From positions 81,624,751 through 81,688,750 of the forward strand of contig OX422223.1 of assembly GCA_949130495.1 (NCBI GenBank): DNA of 64,000 bases, written 5' to 3'. The translations under genes were made by a program, and so were the position numbers. Shown piece by piece: positions 1-11,500 of this stretch. The stretch is from Sambucus nigra. Its lineage: Eukaryota > Streptophyta > Magnoliopsida > Dipsacales > Adoxaceae. Numbering within the stretch: position 1 is the stretch's first letter; every line of letters starts with the position of its first letter. Under the pieces are notes generated by a model that saw only the letters and a list, made by a program, of their open reading frames with translations, did no database searches and was not told where the DNA came from.

Positions 1-149
1 CTTGTAAATTCCAAGGCAAGATAATCATTTTGTACAAAATCCTTTGGTCTTCCCAACATAAAGAGTTTTGCATGAGGGCCTAATATATAGGGATACGTGC
101 TTTCCAATTCACTAAGAAGGCATATAGGGCGAGAGAGTTGAAGGATGGA

Positions 150-480
150 AAGATCCCCCATTATTAACCCCGTCACAAGTTGGGATAAAATAAGGATTTG
201 GGAGAAGGGGTCCACCATGAGTTTCCCCATCCCAAAAATAGCACATCACAATGATTTCGGGCGAGTTATCCACCATGAGTGGCCCCCCATCCCCAAATAA
301 ATACCATAAAAGATTTAGGGTAAGGGGGTTCACCACGAGTGACCCTTATCCACAAAGTAATATGATAAACAATTTAAGGCGAGGGTGACCACCATGAGTG
401 GCCAAAAATGATACTAGGAAGTGTTTAGGGAAAGGGTTCCACCAGGAGTAGCCCTATCCCCAAATTTCTACTAGGAATAA
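150..480. repeat. Degenerate ~59-bp minisatellite, about 5 units
   Basis: A block centred on ccaccatgagtggcc-like cores recurs near 212, 270, 330, 389 and 439, so the period is roughly 50-60 bp. Each core is preceded by a G-rich run of the gggaaaggg/gcgaggg type and followed by a C-rich run. The short minus-strand reading frame across it is a by-product of the repeat. Confidence 0.6.
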
Positions 481-1130
481 ATAGTTACTAATGTTATTGT
501 TTTTCTTACACAGATATCCTTAATTGAGAAAGCAGGGCTCGAGTAGGCCAGTTTGGATTTCCTGAGAGTTTTGGTTTGGTGGTTGAGAGGCAAGGTTTAC
601 TTGGCAAAGCCAAAGCCCAACCACTTGACACTTTAGGATAGAGATAATACTAGTAGAGAGACCCTAGGGGACACTCATGCACTCACACATCCACACTTAG
701 AATAAATGAGTGAGTAGCCTTGAGGCTGCTCATAAAAGAATTTCCCAAATGACTATTGGTGAATGGCCCCTAAGCCCCGCTTACAAGATTTTTTACAAAA
801 ATTTGTATAACAAGTTACCATTTGAAAATGATATTTACCAAATCACATATTTTGGCACTATTAGCTACATATTTGCCTTTTGACTTTGGTAGGCACTAAA
901 TGTCGTCCGTAAGAGGGGACAAGTGGCTAACAGATAGATAAGGAAAAAAGGTACATTATCGAGCTTTCCCTTATGATCCCTCTCATATTTGGTGCCCAAA
1001 ATGCCAAGTCAGCCCTAGTATATAGCTATAAATAAGACCCTTTGGTAAGGTCAAGAACAGATAAAAAACTAAAGTTTGCACCATTACTCTCTCAAAATTG
1101 CACCAAAAATACTATTCTCTCCTTACTCTT

Positions 1131-1179
<49 letters not shown>

Positions 1180-1434
1180 AAGTTTTAAAGTTCTTGCCTC
1201 TTCACTCCCATTTTTACAGCCATTATTCTCAAGAGGTTTGTCTCTCTCGGACATCATTATTATTTATGAAATTTTCTATTCTTCATTATTTTTAGGAATA
1301 TTGTCATATTCATTACTCTATAATAACTTAAAGTGGAAGGTTTTATCTTATGGATGCTCTTGAGACTTTGAAGGACTTGAAGACAACATCTGTAGAAGTG
1401 GGTCACACCTTACCCATTTAAGTTTTTCATAGAT
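481..1434. other. Anonymous DNA with TATA-like box and CT tract
   Basis: No gene is recognisable. A TATA-like gctataaataag lies near 1025-1036 and is followed about 100 bp later by the CT microsatellite. This resembles a plant promoter plus pyrimidine-rich leader, or the end of a decayed LTR, but no open coding frame follows. Function unknown. Confidence 0.3.
1131..1180. repeat. (TC)n microsatellite
   Basis: About 50 bp of nearly pure TC dinucleotides with a few interruptions. A 95-codon plus-strand frame through it reads serine/leucine alternation and is not a protein-coding signal. Confidence 0.9.
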
Positions 1435-1444
1435 CTCAGTACAA

Positions 1445-4400
1445 TCACCTTCCTACAGTGCCTCTTATGGGGTTGTTTGTAGGTTGTTTGGGGATTTATC
1501 CCTTTAGCGGTATGTTTTTAAGACAAAGTCTAGGAATGTACAAATTTTTGTAATATTCTCAAATCAAGAGTCCCGTGATTACACGATCAGTTCCTACAAG
1601 TTACATTGGTCACATGGTAGGTGTTTGTGCCTTTTACGAGGCCGTTTGGGGGTTGTTTTGGGATTTCATCCTCTAGCAGCAAGCTTTTAAGCCTTAGTGT
1701 AGATATTTGTAAATTTTCATCATATTCTCAAACTGGGAGTCCGTTTCTATGCGTTCAGTTCTTTCGAGTTACATTGGTTTCATGTGAGGTGTTTGTGCCT
1801 CTTATGGGGCTGTTTTGGGAGTTTATTAGAGATTTCTCCCTCTAGTGTCATGTTTCTAAGCCTTAGTTTAGATATTGAAAGTTTTCATCATTTGTTAAAA
1901 CCTGATGTCCCGTGAATACCTGATCATTTCCTACCAGTTATATTGGTTTCGTACGAGATGCCCAAGCCTCTGACGGGGCCATTTAGGAGTTATTTTGGGT
2001 TTTTCCCTCTAGTATCATGTTGTTAAACCTTAGTTTAGATTTTTATAATTTTTTGACATATTCTCAAATCGGGGGTCATGTGATTGTGCTGTCAATTCCT
2101 ACGAATTACATTTAACTAATGAGAGATGTCCGTGACTCTTACGGTGTCATTTGGAGGTTGTTTTGTATTTTTTACCTCTAGCTACACGTTTTTAAGACTA
2201 ATTCTAGATATGTGCTAATTTTTGTCATATTCTCAAAAGTGTAGTGAAGTGACTATGCTATCAGTTCCAATAAGTTCATTGGTCTCGCGCAAGATGCTTG
2301 TTCCTCTTACGGACCCGTTTTGGATTTTTACCCTTTAGCGACCTGCTTTTAAGCATAAGCCTAGATAATTATAAATTTTCATCATATTCTCAGACCGGGA
2401 GTCCCGTGACTAGGCGGTCAGTTCCTAGGAGATACATTGGTCCCATTTGAGGGTTATTTGGGGTTTTATCCCTCTACCGGCATATTTTTAAGCCTATTCT
2501 AACTATTTTCAAATTTTCATCACATTCTAACACCGGAGTCACATGACTGCCCGATTGATTCCTACGAGTTACATTGGTCACATGCAAGGTGTTTGTGTCT
2601 CTCACATGGTCGTTTGGGCCTATTTTGGGTTTCCCCCCTTTAGTGGCATGTTTTTAAACCCAAATCTACATATGTAATAATTTTTTTCATATTCTTAAAT
2701 CAGGAGTTTCGTGACTATGCGGTCAGTTCCTATGAGTTACATCAGTCTTGTGCAAGGTATTAATGCCTCGGCTGGGGTCATCTGGGGCTATTTTGGGTTT
2801 TCACTTTCTAGTGGTATTTTTGAAGCCTAATCAAGATATTTGCAAAATTTTGTCATATTATCAAACTGTAAGTCCCGTGACTACGTGATGAGTTTCTACG
2901 AGTTATATTGGTCAAGTATGAGGTGTTTGTGCCTCTTATTGGGCAGTTTGGGGGTATATTTTATTTTTCTCCCTGTAGCAAAATGTTTTTAAGCTTCAGT
3001 CTAGGTGTTTGCAAAATTTTGCTATATTCTCAAACTAGGAGTCCCGTAACCATTCAGTCAGTTCCTACAAGTTACATTGGTCCCATGCGAGCCATGCCTC
3101 TTGCAGCCTCATTTGGTAGTTGTTTTGAGTTCTCTCCCTCTAGTGGCCTGTTCTAATCCTAAGTCTTGATATTTGAAAATTTTCATCATATTCTCAAATG
3201 ATGAGTCCTATTACTACGCGATCAATTCCTATTAATTATATTATGCCCATTCACGGTGTACGTGACACTTATGGGGCCATTTGGGATTATTTAAAGTTTT
3301 ACCCTTCTAGTGGAATGTTTTTAAGCCTAAGTCTTGATATTTATAATTTTTTGTCATATTCTCAAATCAAGAGTCCAATGACTATACGGTCAGTTCCTAT
3401 AAGTTACTTCAGTCCCGTGCATAGTGTCCGTACCTCGTATGGGGTTATTTTCGATTTTCACCCCCTAGCGGTATTTTCTAAGCCTAATTCTAGATATTTT
3501 TTAATTTTTATCATATTCTCAAATCAGGAGTCCTGTCACTATGTGGTCAGTTCCTACGAGTTACATATGTCTCGTGTGAGGTATCTGTGCCTCGTATGTG
3601 AACATTTGGGGGTTGTTTTGATTTTTTCGTCCATCGACATGTTTTTAAGCCTAAGTCTAAATATTTATAAATTTTCGTCATATTATCAAATCGGAGGTCC
3701 TGTGACTGTGTCGTCAATTTTTATGAGTTGTATTGGTGCATTGCGAGGTTTCGTACTTCTTATGGGGTTCTTTAGATTTTTTGCCCTCTCGCAGCATATT
3801 TTTAAACTTAAGTTTATGTATTTGCAAATTTTTATCATATTATCGAATCGAGAGTCCCGTGATTATGCGATTAGTCCTACATGTTAAATTGGTCCCATGC
3901 GAGGTTTGCATGCCTCTTACGGGGCCTTTTGTGGGATATTTGGGGGTTCTGCCATCTAGTGACATGTTTTTATGCCTAATTCTAAATATTTGTAAATTTT
4001 CATCATATTCTCAAGTCGGGAGTCCAGTGACTATGAGATTAGTTCATACAGGTTACATTGGTCCCATGTGAGGCATTCCTGCCTCGAACGAATCGATTTG
4101 GGGGGTTATTTTGGATTTTTTCCCTCTAGGGGCATATTTATAAGTCTAAGTCTAAAATATTGAAAATTTTATCATATGATCATATCGGGAGTCCCGTGAC
4201 TACGTGGTTAGTTTCTACAAATTACATTGGTCCTATGCGAGGTGGTCCTACCTCTTACGGGTTTGTTTGGGACTATTTTGGGTTTTCACCCTCTAGCGGA
4301 CTACTTTTAAGCCTAAGTCTAGATATTTTTAATTTTTTATCATATTCTCAAATAGAGAGACCCGTGACGATGAAGCCAATTTCTATGAATTACATTGGTC

Positions 4401-5062
4401 CCGTTTGAGGCGTTTGTGCCTTTTATAGGGACATTTAGGAATATTTTGGGTTTTCTCCCTTTAGAGTCTTGTTTCTAAGCCTAACTCTAGATATTTGTAA
4501 TTTTTTGTCATATTATCAAATCGGGAGTCCTATGACTATGTAATCCATTCCTATGAGTTATATTGGTCTCGTGCGAGGTATATGTGCCTATAATGAGTCT
4601 TTTGGGTGTTGTTTTGAGTTTTCATCCTGTAGTGGTACGTTTTTAAACCTAAGTTTAGATATTTGCAAATTTTCATAATATTCTCAAACTAGGAGTCATG
4701 TGATTGCACGATCATTTTCTATGAGTTACATTAGTCCCGTGTGAGGTGTCCGTGCCTCTTACAAGGCCATTTAGGGTTGTTTTGGGGGTTTTCTCTCTAG
4801 ATATTTACAATTTTTTGTCATATTCTCAAATCGGGAGTCCCCTCCCATGACTATGTGGTTAGTGCATACAAGTTACATTGGTATCGCGTGAGGTGTTCGT
4901 GCCTTTATGGGACCGTTTTTCGTCTGTTTTGGGTTTCCCCCTCTAGCTGCATGTTTTTAAGCGTAAGTCTAGATATTTGTAAATTTTCATCATATTTACA
5001 AATCGAGAATTCCGTGAGTACACGGTCAGTTCCTACAAACATATTGTATCGCATAATAGGTT
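1445..5062. repeat. Satellite array, ~165-bp unit, about 22 diverged copies
   Basis: A cassette repeats head to tail. In order it has a cctcttacggggc-like block, a gttttgggttttccctctagcggcat-type block broken by substitutions, tttttaagcctaagtctagat, then catattctcaaatcgggagtc followed by cgtgactacg and tcagttcctacgagttaca. The shared agtcccgtgac anchor occurs near 1571, 1738, 1909, 2075, 2240, 2400, 2533, 2706, 2871, 3040, 3205, 3372, 3531, 3698, 3854, 4020, 4189, 4358, 4527, 4692, 4840 and 5010. Most spacings are 156-173 bp, with 133 and 150 bp exceptions. Copies are clearly diverged, so the array looks old. The open frames inside it (for example 3198-3887) are in different phases and I do not consider them genes. 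Confidence 0.9.
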
Positions 5063-5639
5063 AGCACCGTATCTTTTAGATTTTTATCACTTTTTCTAGC
5101 GACACATTAGTCTAGGTAGAAATTAAAATTTGGTTGTTTTGTGATAAAAGATTTTCTTCAAATGGATATAAAAAAAAAATCAAAACCGTTGGTGCAGAAT
5201 TTCTTAAACTCTTTCATACGAAATTTGGGACCATTTTCCATGCGTGCAAGCCTTAAAGAGGCATCACCTCTTTTTAAAATATGCATTTATTAAATAATTT
5301 GTAGTAGGGAATGTTTTTACCACACGTGAGTAAATAATCTCACCCATAAGAGGTGGAAATTACCTCTTTTGACACCCATACCCTAAAATCCTTCGTGAAA
5401 TTTCTCCTCTGATTTTGGGCAATTTGGTTCTTGTACTTCCTAAAGGTAAATTGTGGAGTTTTGAAAATAATATAGAGAATACATATAATCAAGCAAGAAC
5501 AGTTCAGTTAATTATGTAGGTGATTTTTATCTCAAATTTTTAACTTCATCTTGCAATTCGAAGATGTAACAAGTTGCTTGCTCGTATCGTTAATTTTTGA
5601 GTCTCAACACTTTAGGGTTTCCAAAATGAAATTCATCCA
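5063..5639. other. Non-genic spacer between satellite and old CACTA remnant
   Basis: AT-rich sequence with no open frame of note. It may hold the decayed 3' end of the old CACTA transposase locus, since weak similarity to 21545-21625 starts near 5550, but no CACTA terminal inverted repeat is visible. Confidence 0.35.
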
Positions 5640-5774
5640 CAAACTTGAAACAGTCTTTAATCACTCATTTTTCATAAGGATTAAACCTCCTCGGCTCTTT
5701 TATAAGCATATGTTCACGAGCGTATAACGATGATTCCACATTTATGTATTCTTAAGAATTGACCTTATAATATA

Positions 5775-6641
5775 CTATGTATTCTTAAAGTAATCTTTGA
5801 AGGTTTTCATCAAGTGCTCCAAAGGATACATCCAGTGATTCCCAAAAGGACCACACAACAAAGCATCATCATACCAGTGAACAAGAAAATGAATGTTAAC
5901 ATCGAACAATGATAAAGGAAAATATTTCTCTAATACACAAATTACCTTGGCTAAATTTGATTTTACATCTTTAATGTGTTTGTTGTTTACCACTTTTTCA
6001 CAAAGTAGGGTAAAGCATACACTTATTCTCATAATTAGCTAATGAAGATCGTTGTTCTCAAATAATAAATGCATAAAAAATAAAGGGATTAATTGAATGA
6101 TGATGTGTAAGTCGTGAGACTTGCAGTATTTCAGGTCATTTGTTTAGTATCTTACTATTATGCACAAATTACCTAATAACCAATCGAAGTCATCAAGTTG
6201 AATAACGTGTCTAGGAGGATGCTTTTCTCACTAGTAATCAAAGTAAAAGAATCCCCCCCGGGGGGGTAAAAATTATTCTTATTATAGGATCATTTAACCA
6301 TAATTTCTTCTTTATTTTCATCTTCAATAGAGGTGTGCCCGTTTTCCATCTTTTAAATGAGTTCCACCCAGACATGTTCCTATTAGATGTTTCGCAACAA
6401 TATTCTCAGTGTGCATCACACCAATTACATGCATGACACGATGATATTTTCAACATGGCAAGTAAAAAATATTGATCGTCTGGACCTTAACTTCATTTTA
6501 CAAGGATCTTTCAGATCCTCCACAACGACAATAATGTGAAATCATTTCTCATGCACAGTGTTTGAGGGAGACTTAAAGGCGCTATGAGAGTTGGACAATA
6601 ACTCTGATTACTGCTTAAATTATAGAAAGGATTAACCCATA
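5775..6641 (-). pseudogene. CACTA transposase TNP2/DUF4218 fragment (C-terminal half)
   Basis: The minus-strand frame 6032-5775 encodes 85 residues of the DUF4218-type region that accompanies plant CACTA transposases, with FTLLCEKVVN, VLEKYFPLSLFDVNIH and GPFGNHWMYPLEHLMK. It aligns with the younger copy at 21735-22124. Further upstream, 6033-6641 matches the TNP2 core in broken frames, for example the block near 6390-6440 against 22354-22440. No open frame survives there. It continues at 25744, where the chromovirus interrupted it. Non-functional. Confidence 0.85.
6254..6267. other. 14-bp C7G7 palindrome
   Basis: A run of seven C followed by seven G stands in otherwise AT-rich decayed transposase DNA. 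It is a perfect palindrome with no recognised role. Confidence 0.6.
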
Positions 6642-7266
6642 TATAACAACCCACTCTAAACCTAACTTAAACATGACTTTAGTCCCTTGAATAGATGGAA
6701 ATTACAAATAAACCCTAAACTTTTACCAAATGACCAAAATGCCCTTAAAGAGTAATTTAAGATAACTTACACTTTTTTATATCAATTGAACTTCAACTTT
6801 CACTAAAAGTTTAATCAAATGACTTATATTTTGTAGGAATATCAAGAACCAACCCATTAGAATTGAATAAATTTAACATAAGCCCCTAAATTTTTATAAA
6901 TTAACTTAAAACCCTTAAATCTTGTTTAAAAACTATCCAAGGACCAAAACCAAAACCCAAATTTATTTACCCATCACCCTGGTGACATGGCACCCATTGG
7001 TCAGCCAGCATGGCTTATACCATGTTGGTTAAATGTGATACCCATTTTATAATCAATAAAACCTTGGTAAAAACTTTTGCAATTTAGCCTCATCTCAACC
7101 TCCAAACCTACCCATCAACTCCCTCCACAAACCACATAAATAGCCTCCTTTACCTCAATAGAGAACCCTCCCAGCTGAGATCTATTTAAAAGTAAAAATT
7201 TGAGAGTTTATACTTTTTCTATTATTTTATGCATGAATGATTGTTTCTTCAATTTGGTTGTGTTTC

Positions 7267-7309
<43 letters not shown>

Positions 7310-9596
7310 GAATTATGAGTTTTCATGTGTATGTTAATGTAGGAATGCACTTAAATGGCTTAAAAATCAGAAAACTCAATTAAAGCTTGAGCTTCAATGG
7401 TGGATTCTACTTCCATGGCTTTGACACAATTTTAAAGCGAGGTAAGTTGACATTAGTTACTCCGGAACCTAGGTGCATAGTTTAATTGGACCAAAACTTG
7501 GTTTTAATACCTTAAATCGAAGCTTGAAGTTTTCGGCCTTGAAAATTTTAGAAAACCAATTCGAGAGTTTTACTCCGCCAAAATTCCTCAAATTAGGTTT
7601 GTTCTTCCATATTTTTTATATAAAACAAAATGCTTAGGTGCCGGGACAGGAATCATAGCTTTTAGTTACGAATATTTGGTCAACAATTTATCATTTTTAT
7701 AGATACCCAATAGCTTGATTTAGCCCACCGAAATTCTTAAAAACAATATAGTTGGATTCTTATTAAAAAAATTAGGCAACTTTCATTTAATCAACTTAAG
7801 AGGATTTACAAAATGTTTCGAATTTAAGGTCAAAGTTTTAAAACTCAAAAGTCAAACTGTCGAAGGTTGAAGACAAGTGGGTTACACGCACGTGAGTGGG
7901 AGGCAAACCAAGCGCGTGATTATTTTGACTCAACGCATGAGGGTGCATCTCCAATCAGAAAATTCTTTTTTTTTTCCAAAAATCTTATTTTTTTAATTAT
8001 GAACAAAATGGTATATTACATCACCCTGTCTGGATCCCTGAAAAGCATTTTCTCGAGAAAACCAGTTTTAAGTTTAAATATTAAGTTTTAGTCTACACAT
8101 AAACCCTTGGCTATTTTTTAAGTATTCCAGAATGATCCTAAACTTTTTCCCTAATTTCTTTAGCTTAAATAAAACCAATTTGTCTTTTATCACTAATTTC
8201 AAATCCAACTAGAAATGTAGGAAACAATAATGTAAAAACTTTTTAAAATTTAATCATAACCCTCCTAGTTAATTTTACACTACATGTAATTTTAGTTTGG
8301 TATCTTACTACTTCACATAAGCATTATATTAGGCCTTTTTGAACTACTTACATTTCCCATGATTTTAGACTCCCAATTAACCTCATGAATTAGACATACA
8401 CACATGAAATTCGTTAAAAATTTCAAAGTAAGTGATCTTAATTTTAGTAGTAAAATTGAGCTTATGTCCTTCATATTTACTAATTGTTATATCACTCTGT
8501 GACAATGTTGAACTCATATTTCAAATACAAACTCATTTGTGTAGTTCAAGTTTATTTCGTACAATGATTCTCTCGATATTCAGTTATCCCTAAAATCGAT
8601 AAACCGTTATAACTTATGACTTGGTAAAATCCACTGAACTCTTTTTATTTATCCTTAATTGTGCTATAGCCCTAAAACCAACTGTAACTCCGTATTACCT
8701 TGTAAATTATGACCATTATTAGTGAAACCCCTAGTAGCATACCTTAATATTTAGGAATTAGATCCCAATATACCACGATTATTATAATTGGCTTGTAGGA
8801 CACCGATGATGAGTGTCTAGTTTTATTTGATACATACGTATGAGTGCCACTCTATCTAAATAGGCCAAGCCTTTATTATGTTTATTATTCCCCAAATATT
8901 TTGGGATTTCCTGTCCAAGTATATATTATGCTTTGGACGATATTATAATGGTATGTCTACCCAATTGAAGCCCTTATAACTGATAATATATGGGTTATCT
9001 TGTTATAGTTTGAACCCTTGATTTGTTATACTATACCATATCATTTATTTACATATCATTAACTGTTAGTGTACCCTTGATAGTTATATGATAATTTAGT
9101 TGCCTCAAGATGTTATGCCATGAATATTAAATCCAACTACTCTCTCACATTACATTTTTCTCCCATACCATTTATAAAAATAAAATTATCTACTTGGCAT
9201 GTGTGATTAATTGTACTCCTTCCAGATGGACGAGGAACCTGAAGAAGACGAGATACCACCCGCACATCTGGACTTTTATTTTAGTTTACCTCAAAAACTC
9301 TTTTTGGTTACGTACATATGGGAGGTAGAAAACAAAGATTGCAGCCCCCGTTAGAATATCTACATTGTGACTTATCAGATCTTATGATTCCCCAAGTGTT
9401 TTCTACCAGTTTTACCTTATATGTGGTATGTATGAATAAATTATGCATTTTCGTTTATTTCAGATTCAGTTATCTAATAAGATGCTAGGCATCTCCCTAG
9501 TAAAAAAAAATTAAATTTCAGTTGCCTTTGTTTTATTTGTAATATTTATTTTACTCTTTACCTACCATTATAAACATAAAATTTGCGGATGCGACA
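6642..9596 (+). repeat. 5' LTR of Tekay-like element
   Basis: 2955 bp. It begins tataacaacccact and ends ggatgcgaca. The matching 3' LTR begins tttaacaacccact and ends ggatgtgaca, so the expected initial TG has been lost in both copies. The two LTRs align throughout, once the two insertions in the 3' copy are removed, with many substitutions and small indels. No gene lies inside; the small frames are chance. Confidence 0.85.
7269..7306. repeat. (TA)n microsatellite
   Basis: About 38 bp of TA repeat inside the 5' LTR. The corresponding place in the 3' LTR (near 17810) has only a short tatata stretch, so the expansion is specific to this copy. Confidence 0.9.
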
Positions 9597-9599
9597 ACA

Positions 9600-9611
9600 T
9601 GATATCAGAGC
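9600..9611 (+). other. Primer binding site (initiator Met tRNA type)
   Basis: tgatatcagagc lies three bases after the 5' LTR. It differs by one base from the classical plant tggtatcagagc site complementary to the 3' end of initiator methionine tRNA, which primes minus-strand synthesis. Confidence 0.8.
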
Positions 9612-10440
9612 ATCACCAGGTTTTATGCTTGTGCAAGACCAAATACAAGAATGTTTCGCCTAGGATTTATATAATTATTATTCTAAATATTTTATTTTTC
9701 ACATTGGTTACTCATATTGTCTTGCTGTAATGAATATCTGGAACGATATCTACCTTGACATCCATGATTCCATTCACGAAAGGTTCGAGGGAGTAATTAA
9801 ATAAGTTGGCTACGCAAAGCTTTGTCAACACATAAGGAGCATTGATCGTGATTGGGCAATTGTGACTGCTGAAATTAAACAAAATTTGCTTATTGGTCAT
9901 CTTCTAGGAGAGGCTCAAGTACCCTGACAGGCCAAGAGATTCTCCGAAGATCTTGACACTCTTTAACATTCAATCGATCTTGCATGGGATGTATTACCAC
10001 CCAATGAAGTTACAATTACTCCTCTTGATTTGCCAATCGACTATGGTTCTCTTTCTTCTGCTACCAATATCTTTACACCGGTACCATTTCATCCCCCTAC
10101 GATTCAGATCCCTCTAAAGATGACCCAGATCTCGAGATTGATCGATTGGTTCCCTAAATATCTTTAAAGCTATCTTTGGAATATGGATGTAAATAAATAA
10201 AATCTATAGGTGTGCGGTGCGAGTATATGAAACCCATATTCCCGAATGATTGCAATAGTTTAAACTTATAGTTCGTTTTTTATTACTTATCATTCTTTTG
10301 TTATAAATTAGGTTGAACAACTCGGCAATCTTTTTTTGATTTTTTGCCTATATAATACTCTGTAGTCCAACATGATATAATAAAATAAGTACGTTGCTAT
10401 ATCTCTACTTGTATTTGATCTTCTGATACATTATTTATTA

Positions 10441-11480
10441 GGATGGTTAATACTCGAGAAACTACCAGTGGAACTCAGGAGGAATGATCTATTCCATAAA
10501 TATCTAATCTAACTATCCCTAATAAAGGAATTTTATGTTGTCTACAAGAATTAACTGTACTAACCCAGTGACAATAACAACATAATATACATCTTCCCCT
10601 CGTTAATAATGATCTATTAGAAGAAACTCGAAGAATGAATGCCCTTAGGGAATTTTTTTAACGAAAACCCCTAGAATTCTTTTGGCAGCCCAACGCAATT
10701 AAAGTAGAAATATTGATCCATCACTTAAAGTACTTTGCAGGGTAAGAATTAACCCTGAACTTAGGGAAAGATTAGCTTCATATCTATTCGAAAGAGTAGT
10801 AGATTGTTGGTGGCAGCCTCTTTTACGTTCTAGAAATTTGAATGAACTAACCTGGGAGAAGTTTGAAGAAATATTCTTCAAGAAGTACTTTTCTGAATGT
10901 GTAAGAGATCAAATGATAATAGATTTCCTAAGCCTATAACAGCAACAGATGATGGTAGCCCAGTATGAGGTTAAATTAACTGAATTATCCCGATATGCTC
11001 AAGAATATGTGGACACCGAACCTAAAAGGTGCAAGAATTTCGAACGAGGTTTATGATAGAACATCAAATCCTTCATCATTCCTTTAAAAGTTTGAGAGTT
11101 TAACCAGATTATCGAAATAACCTCCCTTATAGAAAAACACCTCACCTCTACCAACACGACCTGAACCTCTACTCCTTCTTAAAATCCCTGTGTTATTAGG
11201 AACTAGCCAAATCAATGTGATCATCCTTATAACAAAGCCAAGGATGTTCGAGTGCTCAGTTAGATTCGGCACAATCATAAAAGGCCTCTGATGCAATGTC
11301 AGGAATGCAACCAAGTAGGACATATTAGACCTCGATGCCCTATTCAACACATGCCTCCTCCTTCTACTTCCCCCAACTTTGTAAAATCTCCTGTTAAGAA
11401 TCCAACTAATAACTCTAGTCGATTACCGCAACAAAATCTTCATGAAATAAAGCAAGAACCCTTCAATAAGAACCAAGGTT
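10441..11480 (+). pseudogene. Gag pseudogene of Tekay-like element
   Basis: The frame begins near 10441 (ATGGTTAATACTCGAG) and is broken by stops and frameshifts. A capsid-like stretch near 10690-11070 includes the W.WW.P and EIFF.KYF.E..R motifs in separate frames. The nucleocapsid part at 11291-11482 has a canonical CX2CX4HX4C zinc knuckle, CQECNQVGHIRPRC, and a basic Pro/Ser-rich tail. Gag would form the virus-like particle and bind element RNA. The protease follows directly. Non-functional because of multiple stops. Confidence 0.8.
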
Positions 11481-11500
11481 GAAATTCCTCCTTTCTCCTA

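Noticed and set aside
1076..1363. Plus-strand frame across the CT tract
   Set aside because: Serine/leucine low complexity from the microsatellite, with no domain or conserved start.
3198..3887. 229-codon open frame
   Set aside because: It lies wholly within the ~165-bp satellite and repeats the same peptide blocks (LSLDIY.F.SYSQI.SPVT). It is an artefact of repeats lacking stops in one frame.
1445..5062. Possible CRISPR-like array
   Set aside because: Units are contiguous and diverged without unique spacers, and the genome is a plant's.
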